Source: CAUZEO01 sp963578625
Lineage (GTDB): Bacteria; Verrucomicrobiota; Kiritimatiellia; SLOV01
Length of the DNA: 64,000 nt
Assembly: GCA_963578625.1 (NCBI GenBank)
Contig: CAUZEO010000002.1
Coordinates: 11,544-75,543, forward strand
Reading direction: 5' to 3'
In this document: in pieces, positions 8,683 to 17,620 of the stretch
How the letters are laid out: each line of letters opens with the position of its first letter
How positions within the stretch are numbered: the stretch's first letter is position 1
Translations under genes and position numbers: made by a program
Notes under the pieces: generated by a model
What the model was told of the DNA's origin: nothing
The model's input: only the letters and a program-made list of their open reading frames with translations
Database searches by the model: none

Positions 8683-10071
8683 TTAGTCCTCCGTAGAAGC
8701 GTTGATTAAATTCTCGATTCCGGTAGCGGTTACACTTTCGAGTTCGATAACGGCAGTGTGATATTCGGTAAGGGCGTCCAGAAGGCTTTGCTCGGCATGA
8801 ATCAGGCTTCGCTGGGCATCGAGGACGTCCATATAACCGAATTTACCCTGCCGGTATCCCTCCTGGGCCGCACTGAATGCAGCATTCATGGTCGGTAAAA
8901 TTTTCCGTCGCAAGGCGGTAACTTTTGATAATGCTGCACGGAGCCGGGCGTGCGTGGCATCGGCTTCAACTGCAAGCGAAGCGTGGATCGATCTGCGCTC
9001 ACTACCTGACCGCGCCAATTCATTTCCGGCCGCGGCAATTCCCCCTTGGTTCCGGTCGAATACAGGCAACGGCACGGCAATCCCGAATTTTATCGAATCC
9101 GTGTTATTCTCCTCAGACTGCTGATAGCCCACGAACGCTTCAAGATCAGGAATTCGCGCCGCCTTTTCCGCCGCCAATGCAATTTCTCTGAGTCTCCGTT
9201 CAGCGTCCAGGCGTGCCAGTTCCGGATTCTGTTGCACATGTGATCGCACGACTTGCAGGGACGGAACGGAAGAATGGATTTTGTCCAGATCACCTTCCAA
9301 CAACTGGAAACTCACCTGTGATACTCCCCACATTGAGACCAATCCGCTTTGCGCGGTCTTGACGTCATTTTGCGCCTCGACTACAGCCAGGCGCGACAGT
9401 TCCAACTCTCCGGCCGCCTTCTTTTCCTGGAGCGGCGGCTCTTTCCCTGCTTTCACCCGTGCTTCAACTGCGCGCGACATCTCCTCCCCCAACGCGACAG
9501 CCGATTCGGCAAGCTCAAGCCGGCGCTGTGCCGCCTCCGCCGCGATGAAACGGCGTGCCGTTTCGGTAAAAACTTCCAGGCGGACACGTTCATAGTCCCA
9601 CCCCGCTAGATTTCCTTCTGCTTCGGCCATCTGCTTACGCAACCGCCGCTTTCCACCCAACTCGAATAACTGACCCAGAGAAATACTCGTTTCCGCGGAG
9701 TCAAAGCCCAAACCTCCCCGATCGTATTCTTCGAGCTCGAGTTCGAGCTCAGGGTTGGAAAACACGCTTGCCTGGAGCAGGCGAGCTTCAGAGGCCCTGA
9801 CATCCAGGGAAAACGCTTCCAACTCCGGATTGTGCAGAAGCGAGAGAGACAGCGCTTGATTCAGATCAACCGGCCCGGCTAAACGTTCCGGAACCGGCTC
9901 GACGAATCCAATCTCGCCCACGGAGTCCGGCCCGATGGTTCTATACGCGGCTCCCAAAGGGCGAGGCTCAGGTACCATTGAGACCCCGCGCTGCGAGGCG
10001 CAGCCGGCGAGGAGCCCCACGACCAGCACGCAAATCGAAACTCTACAGATCAGTTCAAATTTCAAGTACAT
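8683..10071 (-). CDS. RND efflux outer-membrane channel (TolC/CusC/CzcC family)
   Basis: A 462-residue outer-membrane efflux protein with a signal sequence and probable lipobox (VGLLAGCASQRG, Cys about 24), followed by two OEP repeats rich in alpha-helical Ala/Glu/Leu heptads. Motifs typical of the family include NPELEAFSLDVRASEARLLQ in the first half and NPELARLDAERRLREIALA in the second. It forms the exit duct of the tripartite pump with the next two genes. The start at ATG 10071 gives a normal family length; no strong ribosome-binding site is visible. Confidence 0.92.
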   Translation of the reverse strand: MYLKFELICRVSICVLVVGLLAGCASQRGVSMVPEPRPLGAAYRTIGPDSVGEIGFVEPVPERLAGPVDLNQALSLSLLHNPELEAFSLDVRASEARLLQASVFSNPELELELEEYDRGGLGFDSAETSISLGQLFELGGKRRLRKQMAEAEGNLAGWDYERVRLEVFTETARRFIAAEAAQRRLELAESAVALGEEMSRAVEARVKAGKEPPLQEKKAAGELELSRLAVVEAQNDVKTAQSGLVSMWGVSQVSFQLLEGDLDKIHSSVPSLQVVRSHVQQNPELARLDAERRLREIALAAEKAARIPDLEAFVGYQQSEENNTDSIKFGIAVPLPVFDRNQGGIAAAGNELARSGSERRSIHASLAVEADATHARLRAALSKVTALRRKILPTMNAAFSAAQEGYRQGKFGYMDVLDAQRSLIHAEQSLLDALTEYHTAVIELESVTATGIENLINASTED

Positions 10072-10173
10072 TTACTTCTCGAAGGATTGAATTCAGATCG
10101 AAGCGGTAACTTCGAATGCGAAAGACAAAAGGAAGGCGCGAAGAACGACTGGCGCACGCGAGGAAGGGGAATC

Positions 10174-10590
10174 CTACAGCCGAAGATTGACCACTAAGGG
10201 GTCAAAATCTAGAGGAGGAGATTCCAGGGAAACAGATGTGCATTGAAGACTTCGAGTGCGCACACCGGCAATCACCGTGAAATCCGAAAACGAAAGATTC
10301 ACGAAGGTCCTGCTGTAATAGGGTTTGCAGGAAATCTCCTGATTCGAATGGTTCATAAAATGGTGCGAATGGGCGTGGTCGAACACGCATTGGTGCGATT
10401 CATTATGGTGGTCATGCTCCGCTTCCGAGTTTGAGCAATCAGGGTCCAGGAACCCTGACGAGCAACCAATCGAAGCCCCCTCTGTAGCGTGAGGGCACAG
10501 AAGCAACAGGAAAACTGCCAAAACGGTTGGTCCGGTGCCCCAAATACGGAACCCAGATCTGCTTTTATTCCGCATATTGAGATTAACCAT
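10174..10590 (-). CDS. Secreted His-rich small protein, probable first gene of the metal-efflux operon
   Basis: Starting at the internal ATG at 10590 the product is 138 residues: MVNLNMRNKSR, a hydrophobic signal segment (TVLAVFLLLLCPHATEGA), then a Cys/His-rich part (EAEHDHHNESHQCVFDHAHS) and a less charged C-terminal region. The same frame stays open upstream to 10713, but that extension carries no secretion signal. I do not recognise a named family. The composition and position 102 bp upstream of the channel gene suggest a periplasmic metal sensor or chaperone for the pump; this is inference. Confidence 0.6.
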   Translation of the reverse strand: MVNLNMRNKSRSGFRIWGTGPTVLAVFLLLLCPHATEGASIGCSSGFLDPDCSNSEAEHDHHNESHQCVFDHAHSHHFMNHSNQEISCKPYYSRTFVNLSFSDFTVIAGVRTRSLQCTSVSLESPPLDFDPLVVNLRL

Positions 10591-10856
10591 ACTTTCTGCG
10601 GTCCGACTTGCAAGTGCGAAATCCTGAATCTGCAACTCGAGTCGAATCTCTCCGCGACAGCTGTAACCAACGCTAGTCCCGTGCCAACTTCGAATACGAT
10701 GACATCTATTCACTCATCAATTCATCCCGTAAACCACGATGTATTGTCTCGCTACCGACACCCGGCGGCGGGGCGAGCGACTGAGTCAACTCTGCGCAAT
10801 TCAACGTACTGGTTGTCCTGGCTCCCAGGGAGGATGGGCGACCCGATGCATGAAGT

Positions 10857-10944
<88 letters not shown>

Positions 10945-11073
10945 ATATTCGATTATTTACTTGTATAATAGCAAATTTATGACAATCGCACTGCCGACGA
11001 TTAGCTCAGAAATGCCAGATGTAACGGGTTGTGTCACAGATTCTTCCAACAGTTATCAACCAAAGGTAACACC

Positions 11074-11385
11074 ATGCCGACCAGGAACGCTAGTAAGTAC
11101 AGGGGAGTTACGATCAGGAGACGAACCAATTCCTGGCAAGTGGATTTTGGAACTACGAATGGCAAGCGGGTCCAGAGATCCTACCCGACCAAGCAGGACG
11201 CAAAGGAGGCGATTGACGACCACCTTGAGCACTTTATCAAGTCCCTATCCCCCTTCGACAACAGGATCTCAATTCAAGAGAAAATTGAAGTAAACAGCAA
11301 ATTGCGGAACGCTCGTCCCCTTCTTTCGCGCACGCGGCACGGTTTTCGTAGAGGCCGTGTTACGGAAATCTACGGTGACTTCTAG
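11074..11385 (+). pseudogene. AP2/arm-type DNA-binding fragment, probably the N terminus of a tyrosine integrase
   Basis: From ATG 11074 the product (103 residues) begins MPTRNASKYRGVTIRRRTNS and continues with WQVDFGTTNGKRVQRSYPTK and a following helix (QDAKEAIDDHLEH). That three-strand-plus-helix pattern is shared by AP2 domains and the arm-binding domains at the start of phage-type tyrosine integrases. The rest of an integrase (SAM-like and R-H-R-Y catalytic domains) is absent, and the sequence after about residue 65 looks unrelated. Position beside a tRNA with a duplicated half supports the integrase reading. Confidence 0.5.
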
Positions 11386-11395
11386 CTGCCTCTCG

Positions 11396-11533
11396 TTAGA
11401 GACCCGCCTTTGTGGACAGATCCTCCAGCTTGCACCGCAGCGCCTTCACCAACCGGACAAGGCTGTCGATCGTGATGTTCTGCTCCCCACGCTCGATCTG
11501 GCCAATGTAGTTTCGGTGTACATCCGCGGAGGA
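11396..11533 (-). pseudogene. C-terminal fragment of an XRE-family helix-turn-helix regulator
   Basis: The minus-strand frame ending at TAA 11396-11398 reads HRNYIGQIERGEQNITIDSL and continues VRLVKALRCKLEDLS. This is the recognition helix and following helices of a Cro/C1-type HTH domain. An in-frame TGA at about 11534-11536 closes it upstream, so the first HTH helices and the start are missing. It is probably a phage or island repressor that lost its 5' end. Confidence 0.65.
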
Positions 11534-11731
11534 TCATGGATTCCCTTATAGACTTATCCTCTTTGTCACTCCATAATTCAATCAACAGCTCGCAGGGCAA
11601 TGATCACACGGAGTGCTCGGGAGGATTACGGTACACTTACCAATACCCGCGATTGACAAACTTCGCGATGGCGATTCTGATTGAATCAGAGTGCTTTCCC
11701 GCTCGTTGGAACAAGAAAGCAAACTTTTATC

Positions 11732-12847
11732 ATGAAGCTTCATCTACATAGAAGATGCGTTGTATGGGTCGTGCTTCTGATTGCACAACTGGATTCATCT
11801 GGAGCGATCGATTCGTCTCAGGTTCTCAAGTCGCTTGTATTAATCGAGACCGAAACGAATGCGGGTAAAACATCGGGGACCGGTTTCTTCCTGCGCGATC
11901 AAGATGAAGTCTATCTCGTAACAAATCAACACATCATATTCGGCGCACGCGAAGCCAAATTCTATTCCATATTCGGCACCGAGCCGAAATTGCGTTCGTT
12001 CGAGTTTTCATTACACCAGGACTTAGTCCGCTTCCATGTGGCCAGTGAGCACCTTGATCCGCGAATCGTCCCATTATCACTCGTTGGCGGTTCGATAGCC
12101 ATAAATGATCCCGTTACCGTTTACGGCAATAGCGAGGGTGGAAAAGTGGCAACAGAAATCAAGGGGAAGATACTTGGAGTGGGGCCAGACGTTATTGAGA
12201 CCGATGCTGGTTTCGTTTCTGGAAATAGCGGAAGCCCGGTGCTGAACAAAGATGGTCAAGTTGTCGCCGTAGCAACATATGCCATCCATCCAGAATTTGA
12301 TGACTGGATTAAAAAAGGGACACGCTTTGAGAATGTGCGCAGGTTCGGCGTAAGAGTTGCTGGGCAGGACTGGCAGAAGGTCTCTCCTAATTCATATCTA
12401 AAGGCCACCAGAGAGATCGCTGATATTCAGAAATTTCTTAATGAAGTTGAGCACATTATATTTGGATCGCTGAATAAAGATTCGATTGCCATTGAGACAA
12501 CCAATTTTATCGAGGGGTACAAATTAGACATAGGGCTAAAGAGGTACAGTGATCCTGAGTGGGCGCAGCGAGTTGAAAATTTTTGTCGTATGTTTATTTT
12601 CGAGGAGAGAAAACTTTTCCCAGATAGATATGGAACAAAATTTAGCGAGAGTAGTAAGCGTCGCGTCCTTAGGCGATCAGGGACACGACTCAAGAATATG
12701 ATCGCAGCCGCTCAAAAATCGCTTCGCGATCTGCGGATGCCGGGTAAGTACTTGCAAGGACGTGTCACCGAAGTAAATGAACATGCCGAAATACTGAAAA
12801 AGTACGTAGCGCATACTGCCTTCTTTCGATTCGCGGAACAGCAGTAA
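11732..12847 (+). CDS. Secreted trypsin-like serine protease (S1 family)
   Basis: With the start at ATG 11732 the protein has 371 residues: a signal peptide (about 1-25, VVWVVLLIAQLDSSGA) and then an S1-type domain with all three catalytic residues in place: His67 (YLVTNQH), Asp97 (LHQDLVRF) and Ser166 (GNSGSP). The GFFLRDQDEVYLVTNQH and VVAVATYAIHP blocks are typical of chymotrypsin-fold proteases that guard or degrade extracytoplasmic proteins. The C-terminal 190 residues are charged, helical and unfamiliar. It is AT-richer than neighbouring core genes and stands alone between degraded fragments inside the tRNA-bounded segment, so it looks like cargo. Confidence 0.85.
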   Translation: MKLHLHRRCVVWVVLLIAQLDSSGAIDSSQVLKSLVLIETETNAGKTSGTGFFLRDQDEVYLVTNQHIIFGAREAKFYSIFGTEPKLRSFEFSLHQDLVRFHVASEHLDPRIVPLSLVGGSIAINDPVTVYGNSEGGKVATEIKGKILGVGPDVIETDAGFVSGNSGSPVLNKDGQVVAVATYAIHPEFDDWIKKGTRFENVRRFGVRVAGQDWQKVSPNSYLKATREIADIQKFLNEVEHIIFGSLNKDSIAIETTNFIEGYKLDIGLKRYSDPEWAQRVENFCRMFIFEERKLFPDRYGTKFSESSKRRVLRRSGTRLKNMIAAAQKSLRDLRMPGKYLQGRVTEVNEHAEILKKYVAHTAFFRFAEQQ

Positions 12848-13127
12848 TGCGGACGAGGCGGGAACCGACATGACGGATCCCAGCAGCCTTTTCGCCTTGG
12901 ATGTTGGGACTGCGGAGCCGGGCACGGACGCCGTCGTCGTATCCTGGGATACGGTTGGGGGGAGGGTCTACACCCTGAAACACACCACCAATCTCCTTAA
13001 TGTGGGAAGTAGCAGTGTTCCGGGATTCGTAAATGAGCCCGGATCGGGCGGCGAAATGAGCTACACTAACCTGGCCCCTACCGGTGTCGATTTTCACTGG
13101 GTTATCGTCGAACGTCCTGGAGAGTAG
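12846..13127 (+). pseudogene. C-terminal domain remnant of a large secreted protein (Verrucomicrobia-type beta domain)
   Basis: The frame reads NADEAGTDMTDPSSLFALD, then VVSWDTVGGRVYTLKHTTNL and ends FHWVIVERPGE. This is the calcium-binding-loop-like linker and terminal beta domain found at the ends of many Verrucomicrobia and Kiritimatiellota secreted proteins. The frame is open into the end of the protease gene, but no upstream part of the host protein is present. An ATG at 12870 could in principle start an 85-residue protein, but with no signal peptide. I take it as the surviving 3' end of a gene cut by the insertion. Confidence 0.6.
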
Positions 13128-13428
13128 AAAATCCTGCGCAGGACACTGACGGCTCTCGAGTCGCCGAAGTCCGAATCAACCGAGTATTCAAGGGGTCACG
13201 CCGCACTCAGGGACCGATATTGATGGGACCCGGTGCGATCCATCCCGACCCCCTCCCTATCCGGCATCATCGAAGTGTCATTGATGCAAAAAGTGTAACT
13301 CATTTGTAACGTGTTGAAGCGCCCGTATGGGTCGATAATGCCCTCATGCGTCCGATTGGACAATCTGGCAATATAGTGCGGCCGACGTAATTAGAGCAAA
13401 TGGAACGGGTTACGAAACACGCAGATGT
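13128..13428. other. Intergenic stretch, nothing recognised
   Basis: About 300 bases between the secreted-protein remnant and the partial tRNA copy, with no open frame of interest, no hairpin with a T-tract and no repeat noticed. Confidence 0.4.
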
Positions 13429-13469
13429 GGTTTTCAAAACCGGTGCATTCGTCCACTCTGCCACCCTCC
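13429..13469 (-). repeat. Partial copy of tRNA-Ser (5' half)
   Basis: 41 bases match the 5' acceptor strand, D-arm and anticodon arm of the tRNA-Ser at 10857-10944, with one substitution and one base fewer in the acceptor C-run (ccaccctcc here, ccacccctcc in the intact gene). The T-arm and 3' acceptor strand are absent, so it cannot make a tRNA. It is the probable displaced half (att-like repeat). Confidence 0.85.
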
Positions 13470-13649
13470 TTCGTAATATTTTTTGACTTTCTTAAGTTTT
13501 TCTAACTCTTGGATTGATTTTTCACGCACATCACGGTGAATAGCGAGGTGCAAAATGGCCAAAAGATCGACGAAATCCTCTGTGAAACACCGCCCCACGA
13601 TACGCCAGCGAACCGTCAAATACAAAGCCAAAGCCGACCCATCGGCTAT

Positions 13650-14321
13650 TCAGAATAGCTCTGCGATCTTCACCGTCGATCTCGGCAAGGTTGATGGTAG
13701 ACAGCTTGCGACGCGGATTTCCCGTCCCCATTTGTCTAACTCAATGTCGCAATGTTTGCAGGAGAATCCACCCCACAAGGCCATATTCTTGCTCTTGGGC
13801 CAACGTATTTTGGGAAAGACTTTCCGCACTGCGGGCAAAAACGATCCGGGATGCTTACTCCATGTCCGCACTCGGGTTGGTTCAATCGTTCGAGTTTGTC
13901 CGTCCGCCTTGATTCGATAGTGCCCAGTGATGGGAAACTCAAACAGTCGGTCTTCCTCTTGGACTCCACCGCCGATGTCGTGGATTACAAACGGAACGCG
14001 AGTTGTTGTCCTCCTGTCGCTCACAATCATGATATGAGGTCGGTTGCCAGCGACCGTGCAGGTAACAAGATCTCCCGGCAGGTAATCCGCTGGCTTCTGG
14101 CTCAAGCTCACGGAATACCCGCGGCGTTCGAAATAGGTTTTTAAATTGGGCACACGCCGGTGGTCGATGTTTCGGTCCGGCCTCTTCAGTCCCCATATCG
14201 TCGGGTACTGAGAAAATCCCCTATTCATGTCTTCATGAACGAGCCTTTGCAGGTCCACATTTAGAGCTTCGCGCAAGGCGCGTACGACAACGTCAGTACA
14301 CACCCCTCGTTCGATCGGCAA
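13650..14321 (-). pseudogene. DUF1287 protein remnant followed by a frameshifted zinc-ribbon segment
   Basis: The upper part (about 13918-14321) is a clear DUF1287 domain: RGVCTDVVVRAL, LVHEDMNRGFS, NIDHRRVPNLKTYF, PHIMIVSDRR and FPITGHYR. The family's N-terminal segment is missing; the frame begins at a TTG and is open only about 75 bases further up. Beyond the usual family end, the frame runs on into FSCKHCDIELDKWGREI, the second half of a zinc ribbon whose first half (RFCPQCGKSF) lies in another frame at about 13800-13830. Two adjacent genes therefore seem to have lost their boundaries. Decay or sequence error are both possible. Confidence 0.6.
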
Positions 14322-14408
14322 GGTTGCACTGCTGTCTACTTGGCGCAGACTTTCTGCTCCGTCGTCAAATCGAACGATTCAGATAACGTCAAGGTCCTCC
14401 GGCGCACG

Positions 14409-14901
14409 TCAGTGCGTCCGCGAGCGGCCTCTAATGGTGAGATCGAAGGACCCGTCAACGCGGCGAAACTCGTCGTGCTTCAAGGCATTCGGTCCGTCGA
14501 TGCTGAAGGCCAACTGGTCGATGCCCGCATCCTTGATCGAGCGGATGCGATCAAGGGTAAGACACGGCGTGCCGGCGGGAATGGTTCCCATTCGCAGGCC
14601 CACGCTCTTGCCGTGCATGATCAGCGCCTCGAGATCGTCCCGTTGGATGGGATCCCCCCGGTGAGGACCACGATGGGCGTCCCCATCGCCTTGATTCGAT
14701 CCAGAAGTTGCTTTCCTTCCGGCAGAGTCCGTTCGCAGGGATCCAGCCAATGATGGCGGCGGCGTGGCAGTGCTGGCAGGCCAGTTCACAGGAGCGGGTG
14801 ACTGCCCAGATCACCCGCAATGGGACCTGGGCGAAATCGACCGAAAAGCTCATGGACCGGCGTTTGCCGACACCGACGGGGGGATGGCCAGGGTGATTCA
14901 T
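14409..14901 (-). pseudogene. Radical SAM protein (haem-cluster type), two frameshifts and truncated 3' end
   Basis: The ATG at 14901 overlaps the hemY stop (ATGA), followed by RVIWAVTRSCELACQHCHA, the CxxxCxxC cluster motif of radical SAM enzymes. The frame then shifts to one reading CERTLPEGKQLLDRIKAMG and IVVLTGG, and shifts again to GDPIQRDDLEALI and LAFSIDGPNALKHDEFRRV. Together these give a normal N-terminal two-thirds of a radical SAM barrel of the kind often next to hemY/hemH. The SPASM-type C-terminal half is absent. Each segment is conserved, so the disruption is recent or artefactual. Confidence 0.8.
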
Positions 14902-16385
14902 ACGGTCCTCCTATCCACCGGTAAGCCCGCTGACTCGCCCCGTTCCCGGGGCTCCCGCGCAGACGCGGATGCCGAGGAATCGGCGGTGTCCCGGAGGAGC
15001 CGGTCGACGACGTTGAGCGCGCTCTCAATGCAATCGGGGATCCCGATGCCCCGATATGAACTCCCGGCGAGGTAGATCCCGGACAAGCGCCGAACCCGCT
15101 CCTCCACTGCGGCCACGCGTTCCAGGTGCCCCACGTCGTATTGCGGATTTCCCTTCGGCCACCGGAACAGCTTCTCGATCACCGGCTCGCAGCGGATTTT
15201 CATCAGGTCGGACAGTTCGTCCAGGACCAGGCGCCGGATTTCCTCATCGGACTTCTCGGCCACCGGCTCCTGCCTCGCTCCACCCACGAACACGCGCACC
15301 AGCGCCATCCCTTCCGGAGCCCGGAAAGAAAACTTCGTGGAGGACCAGGTGCAGGCCAGGATGTTTCGTTGTTCCCGATGCGGCACCATGAACCCAAACC
15401 CATCGAACGGCGGGACCCCACGAAGATCCGAACAGCGAAAGCCCAGCGACAAGGTGGCCGAGGATACGCTGCGGACGGCACGCAGTGCATCGGCCAATTT
15501 TTCATCGTGTGGGGCCAGGAGACCGGCCGCGACATCGGCCGGCGCCGCCAGGACCACAGCGTCGGTGCGGAGGGGGACCTCATCCGCCGTGAGGACTTCA
15601 TACCCGTCCGGGATGCGGCGCAGCCCAGTGACCTTTTCACCCGTCCGGATATCGCCGGTGAGGTTGGAGGCCAAGCGCTCGGTCAGGGTCTGCATGCCAT
15701 CCCGGAAGCTCATGAACAAGGGCGGCGGCGGCGGCTGGCCCGCCCGGGCCTTGCGGGCCCGGGTGAGACCCCGGATCAGGCTGCCGTGCTCTTGTTCGAC
15801 GTCCGCGAACATGGGGTAGGTGGCCCGCAGGCTCAGCGATTCCGGGTCGGCGACGTGGATGCCGGCCATGATGGGGCCCGCCATCGCCTCCAGGGCTTCC
15901 CGTCCGAACCGGCGGCGCACGAAATCGCCAATACTTTCGTCGTCCGTGCCGGTGCGACGGGGGATCACCAGGTCCATGGCGACGCGCAGTTTTCCCGCCG
16001 GGCTGAGCAGCGGCGTCCGTACGAACGGTCCCCACTTCGTGGGCACGGCAAGGCGGAAGCCCGCCGGCAGGAGAACCAGGCGTCCCTTGCGCACGACGTA
16101 TACTTTTTGAGCGGCTTCGTTGCAGGGGATCAACCGATCGGCGAGATCCAGGTCCCGGCAGAGTTGGAGGCCCCACGGTTTTTGGGTGATGAAGGAATCG
16201 GGGCCTCCCTCGATGACGAACCCGTCCCGCCGAAGGGTTCGTACTTTGCCTCCCAGCCATGAGCCCGCCTCCAGCAGGGTGTACGCGATGGAGATTCCCT
16301 CCTCCGCACTTTTTCGCTGCAAGTAATAGGCCACCGACAGTCCGGCAATGCCTCCACCCACGATCGTTACGTGCCGAATCGCCAT
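14898..16385 (-). CDS. hemY: Oxygen-dependent protoporphyrinogen/coproporphyrinogen III oxidase
   Basis: A 495-residue FAD enzyme that aromatises the porphyrinogen ring late in haem synthesis. It begins MAIRHVTIVGGGIAGLSVAY (dinucleotide-binding GxGxxG), has the substrate-domain blocks EGGPDSFITQKPWG and SFRDGMQTLTERL, and the C-terminal FAD block YLAGSSYRGIGIPDCIESA. The start is ATG 16385, which overlaps the hemH stop by one base (TAATG), so translation is coupled. Whether it uses copro- or protoporphyrinogen cannot be told from sequence. The C terminus has a Ser/Ala/Arg-rich extension. Confidence 0.94.
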   Translation of the reverse strand: MAIRHVTIVGGGIAGLSVAYYLQRKSAEEGISIAYTLLEAGSWLGGKVRTLRRDGFVIEGGPDSFITQKPWGLQLCRDLDLADRLIPCNEAAQKVYVVRKGRLVLLPAGFRLAVPTKWGPFVRTPLLSPAGKLRVAMDLVIPRRTGTDDESIGDFVRRRFGREALEAMAGPIMAGIHVADPESLSLRATYPMFADVEQEHGSLIRGLTRARKARAGQPPPPPLFMSFRDGMQTLTERLASNLTGDIRTGEKVTGLRRIPDGYEVLTADEVPLRTDAVVLAAPADVAAGLLAPHDEKLADALRAVRSVSSATLSLGFRCSDLRGVPPFDGFGFMVPHREQRNILACTWSSTKFSFRAPEGMALVRVFVGGARQEPVAEKSDEEIRRLVLDELSDLMKIRCEPVIEKLFRWPKGNPQYDVGHLERVAAVEERVRRLSGIYLAGSSYRGIGIPDCIESALNVVDRLLRDTADSSASASAREPRERGESAGLPVDRRTV

Positions 16386-17353
16386 TATTTGGTTCTCCCG
16401 CTTTCCGCGTTTGCTTCGGATCGGGACGCCTCGACCGCGTCGGCCACGGCACGGATGAAAGCAGGGGTCGTGTTCAACGACTCCGTTCGTTCCAGACGGA
16501 TGCCACACGTTTCGGCGATCTGTTTTGCCTCGATGTCGAGGTCGTAAAGTATTTCGACGTGATCGCAGACGAATCCCAGCGGCGCCACCAGGATGCCTCG
16601 ATATCCTTCCTCCGCAAGCTTCGGAACGACATCTTCAAGAGAGGGTCCGAGCCAGGGCTCCGGGCTTGCGCCCGCGCTCTGGTAGGCGAAGGTCCAATCG
16701 ATCTCGCCGAGCCGATCCGCGAGAACGCGCGCGTTTTCCTTGAGTTCGTCGTCGTACGGATCGCCCTGCTCGAGAATCCGTGACGGAAGGCTGTGTGCGG
16801 TGAAGACGACTTTCAGTGGCATACCATCCCTTTCATCGAAACGAGCCAGGGCGTTGTGCGCTTTTTCTTCGAACGCGGCAAGCAGGGCGGTTTGCCGCCA
16901 CCAGGAGCGAACCATGTGGAATACAATGCCGTTGCCCTGTTCGGCCTGGGCCGCTTCGATACATTCCTCGTAGCGCCCGACGCTTAGACTCGAGTAATGC
17001 GGGGCCATCACAATGGCGGTTGCCTCTCTCACACCGTCCTCCCGCATGCGCGACACCGTCTCGGCGATCCACGGTGTCCAGTGCCGCATCCCGACGTACA
17101 CCGGGAGAGGTCGTCCCCGGCGATCCAGTTCCTCGCCCAGAGCGGCGGCCTGTTCTCCGGTGTGGCGGTTCAAGGGAGATCCCCCGATTGCGCGGTAACG
17201 TTCCGTCATCTCCTCCACGAGAGCCTCGGGCGTGGGGCGTCCGCCGCGGATATCCAGAAGATACGCGGCCATGTCGCCGAGGTCGTTCGGCGTGCCGTAG
17301 GCGAGGAGCAACACGGCACGATGATTCGCATCTGGCATCGTGTTGGACATCAT
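16385..17353 (-). CDS. hemH: Ferrochelatase (HemH/CpfC)
   Basis: A 322-residue ferrochelatase that inserts Fe(II) into porphyrin. Visible family features are LLLAYGTPNDLGDMAAYL at the N terminus, the IGGSPLNRHT loop, the catalytic His in VFTAHSLPSRI, YQSAGASPEPWLGPSL, and the acidic metal-path motif FVCDHVEILYDLDIEA. There is no C-terminal 2Fe-2S cysteine cluster. It is first of the surviving hemH-hemY-radical SAM operon. Its ATG lies on the stop of an upstream open frame, which hints at a lost preceding gene. Confidence 0.94.
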   Translation of the reverse strand: MMSNTMPDANHRAVLLLAYGTPNDLGDMAAYLLDIRGGRPTPEALVEEMTERYRAIGGSPLNRHTGEQAAALGEELDRRGRPLPVYVGMRHWTPWIAETVSRMREDGVREATAIVMAPHYSSLSVGRYEECIEAAQAEQGNGIVFHMVRSWWRQTALLAAFEEKAHNALARFDERDGMPLKVVFTAHSLPSRILEQGDPYDDELKENARVLADRLGEIDWTFAYQSAGASPEPWLGPSLEDVVPKLAEEGYRGILVAPLGFVCDHVEILYDLDIEAKQIAETCGIRLERTESLNTTPAFIRAVADAVEASRSEANAESGRTK

Positions 17354-17620
17354 AGCACAGGCACGCCGATATGGCAGCCGCTACAATTCGTCTCCTTCCA
17401 CTCTCGATCAATGTCCTCCGGGGTGAGCTGCTTGTCTTCATCCGTGGTTTGGATGATCGCCTGGTCACCGTTCTCATGGGTTGCGGGGTTCCAGGGAATC
17501 TCCAGCATGAAAAAGAAGAGAAAATTCATGCACCCCACGATGGGCCGCAAGTGCCCGAAATGTAAACCAGGATCGCGTACCATCAATTTGTTTGGCTCGA
17601 CCCATGCTCTGGACCCTCGG
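17350..17620 (-). pseudogene. Unassigned gene tail fused to an IS remnant, ending in a CxxCH motif
   Basis: The frame ending at 17350 overlaps the hemH start and finishes TNCSGCHIGVPVL, a haem-binding-like CxxCH only seven residues from the end. Upstream it contains a hydrophobic stretch (CMNFLFFFMLEIPW) and an acidic segment. It is continuous with IS3-type sequence above about 17620, so what remains is the 3' end of whatever gene preceded hemH. I cannot identify it; the CxxCH may be fortuitous. Confidence 0.35.

Noticed and set aside
15126..16262. 378-codon frame antisense to hemY
   Set aside because: His/Arg-rich shadow of a well-conserved FAD enzyme; no recognisable motif or ribosome-binding site.
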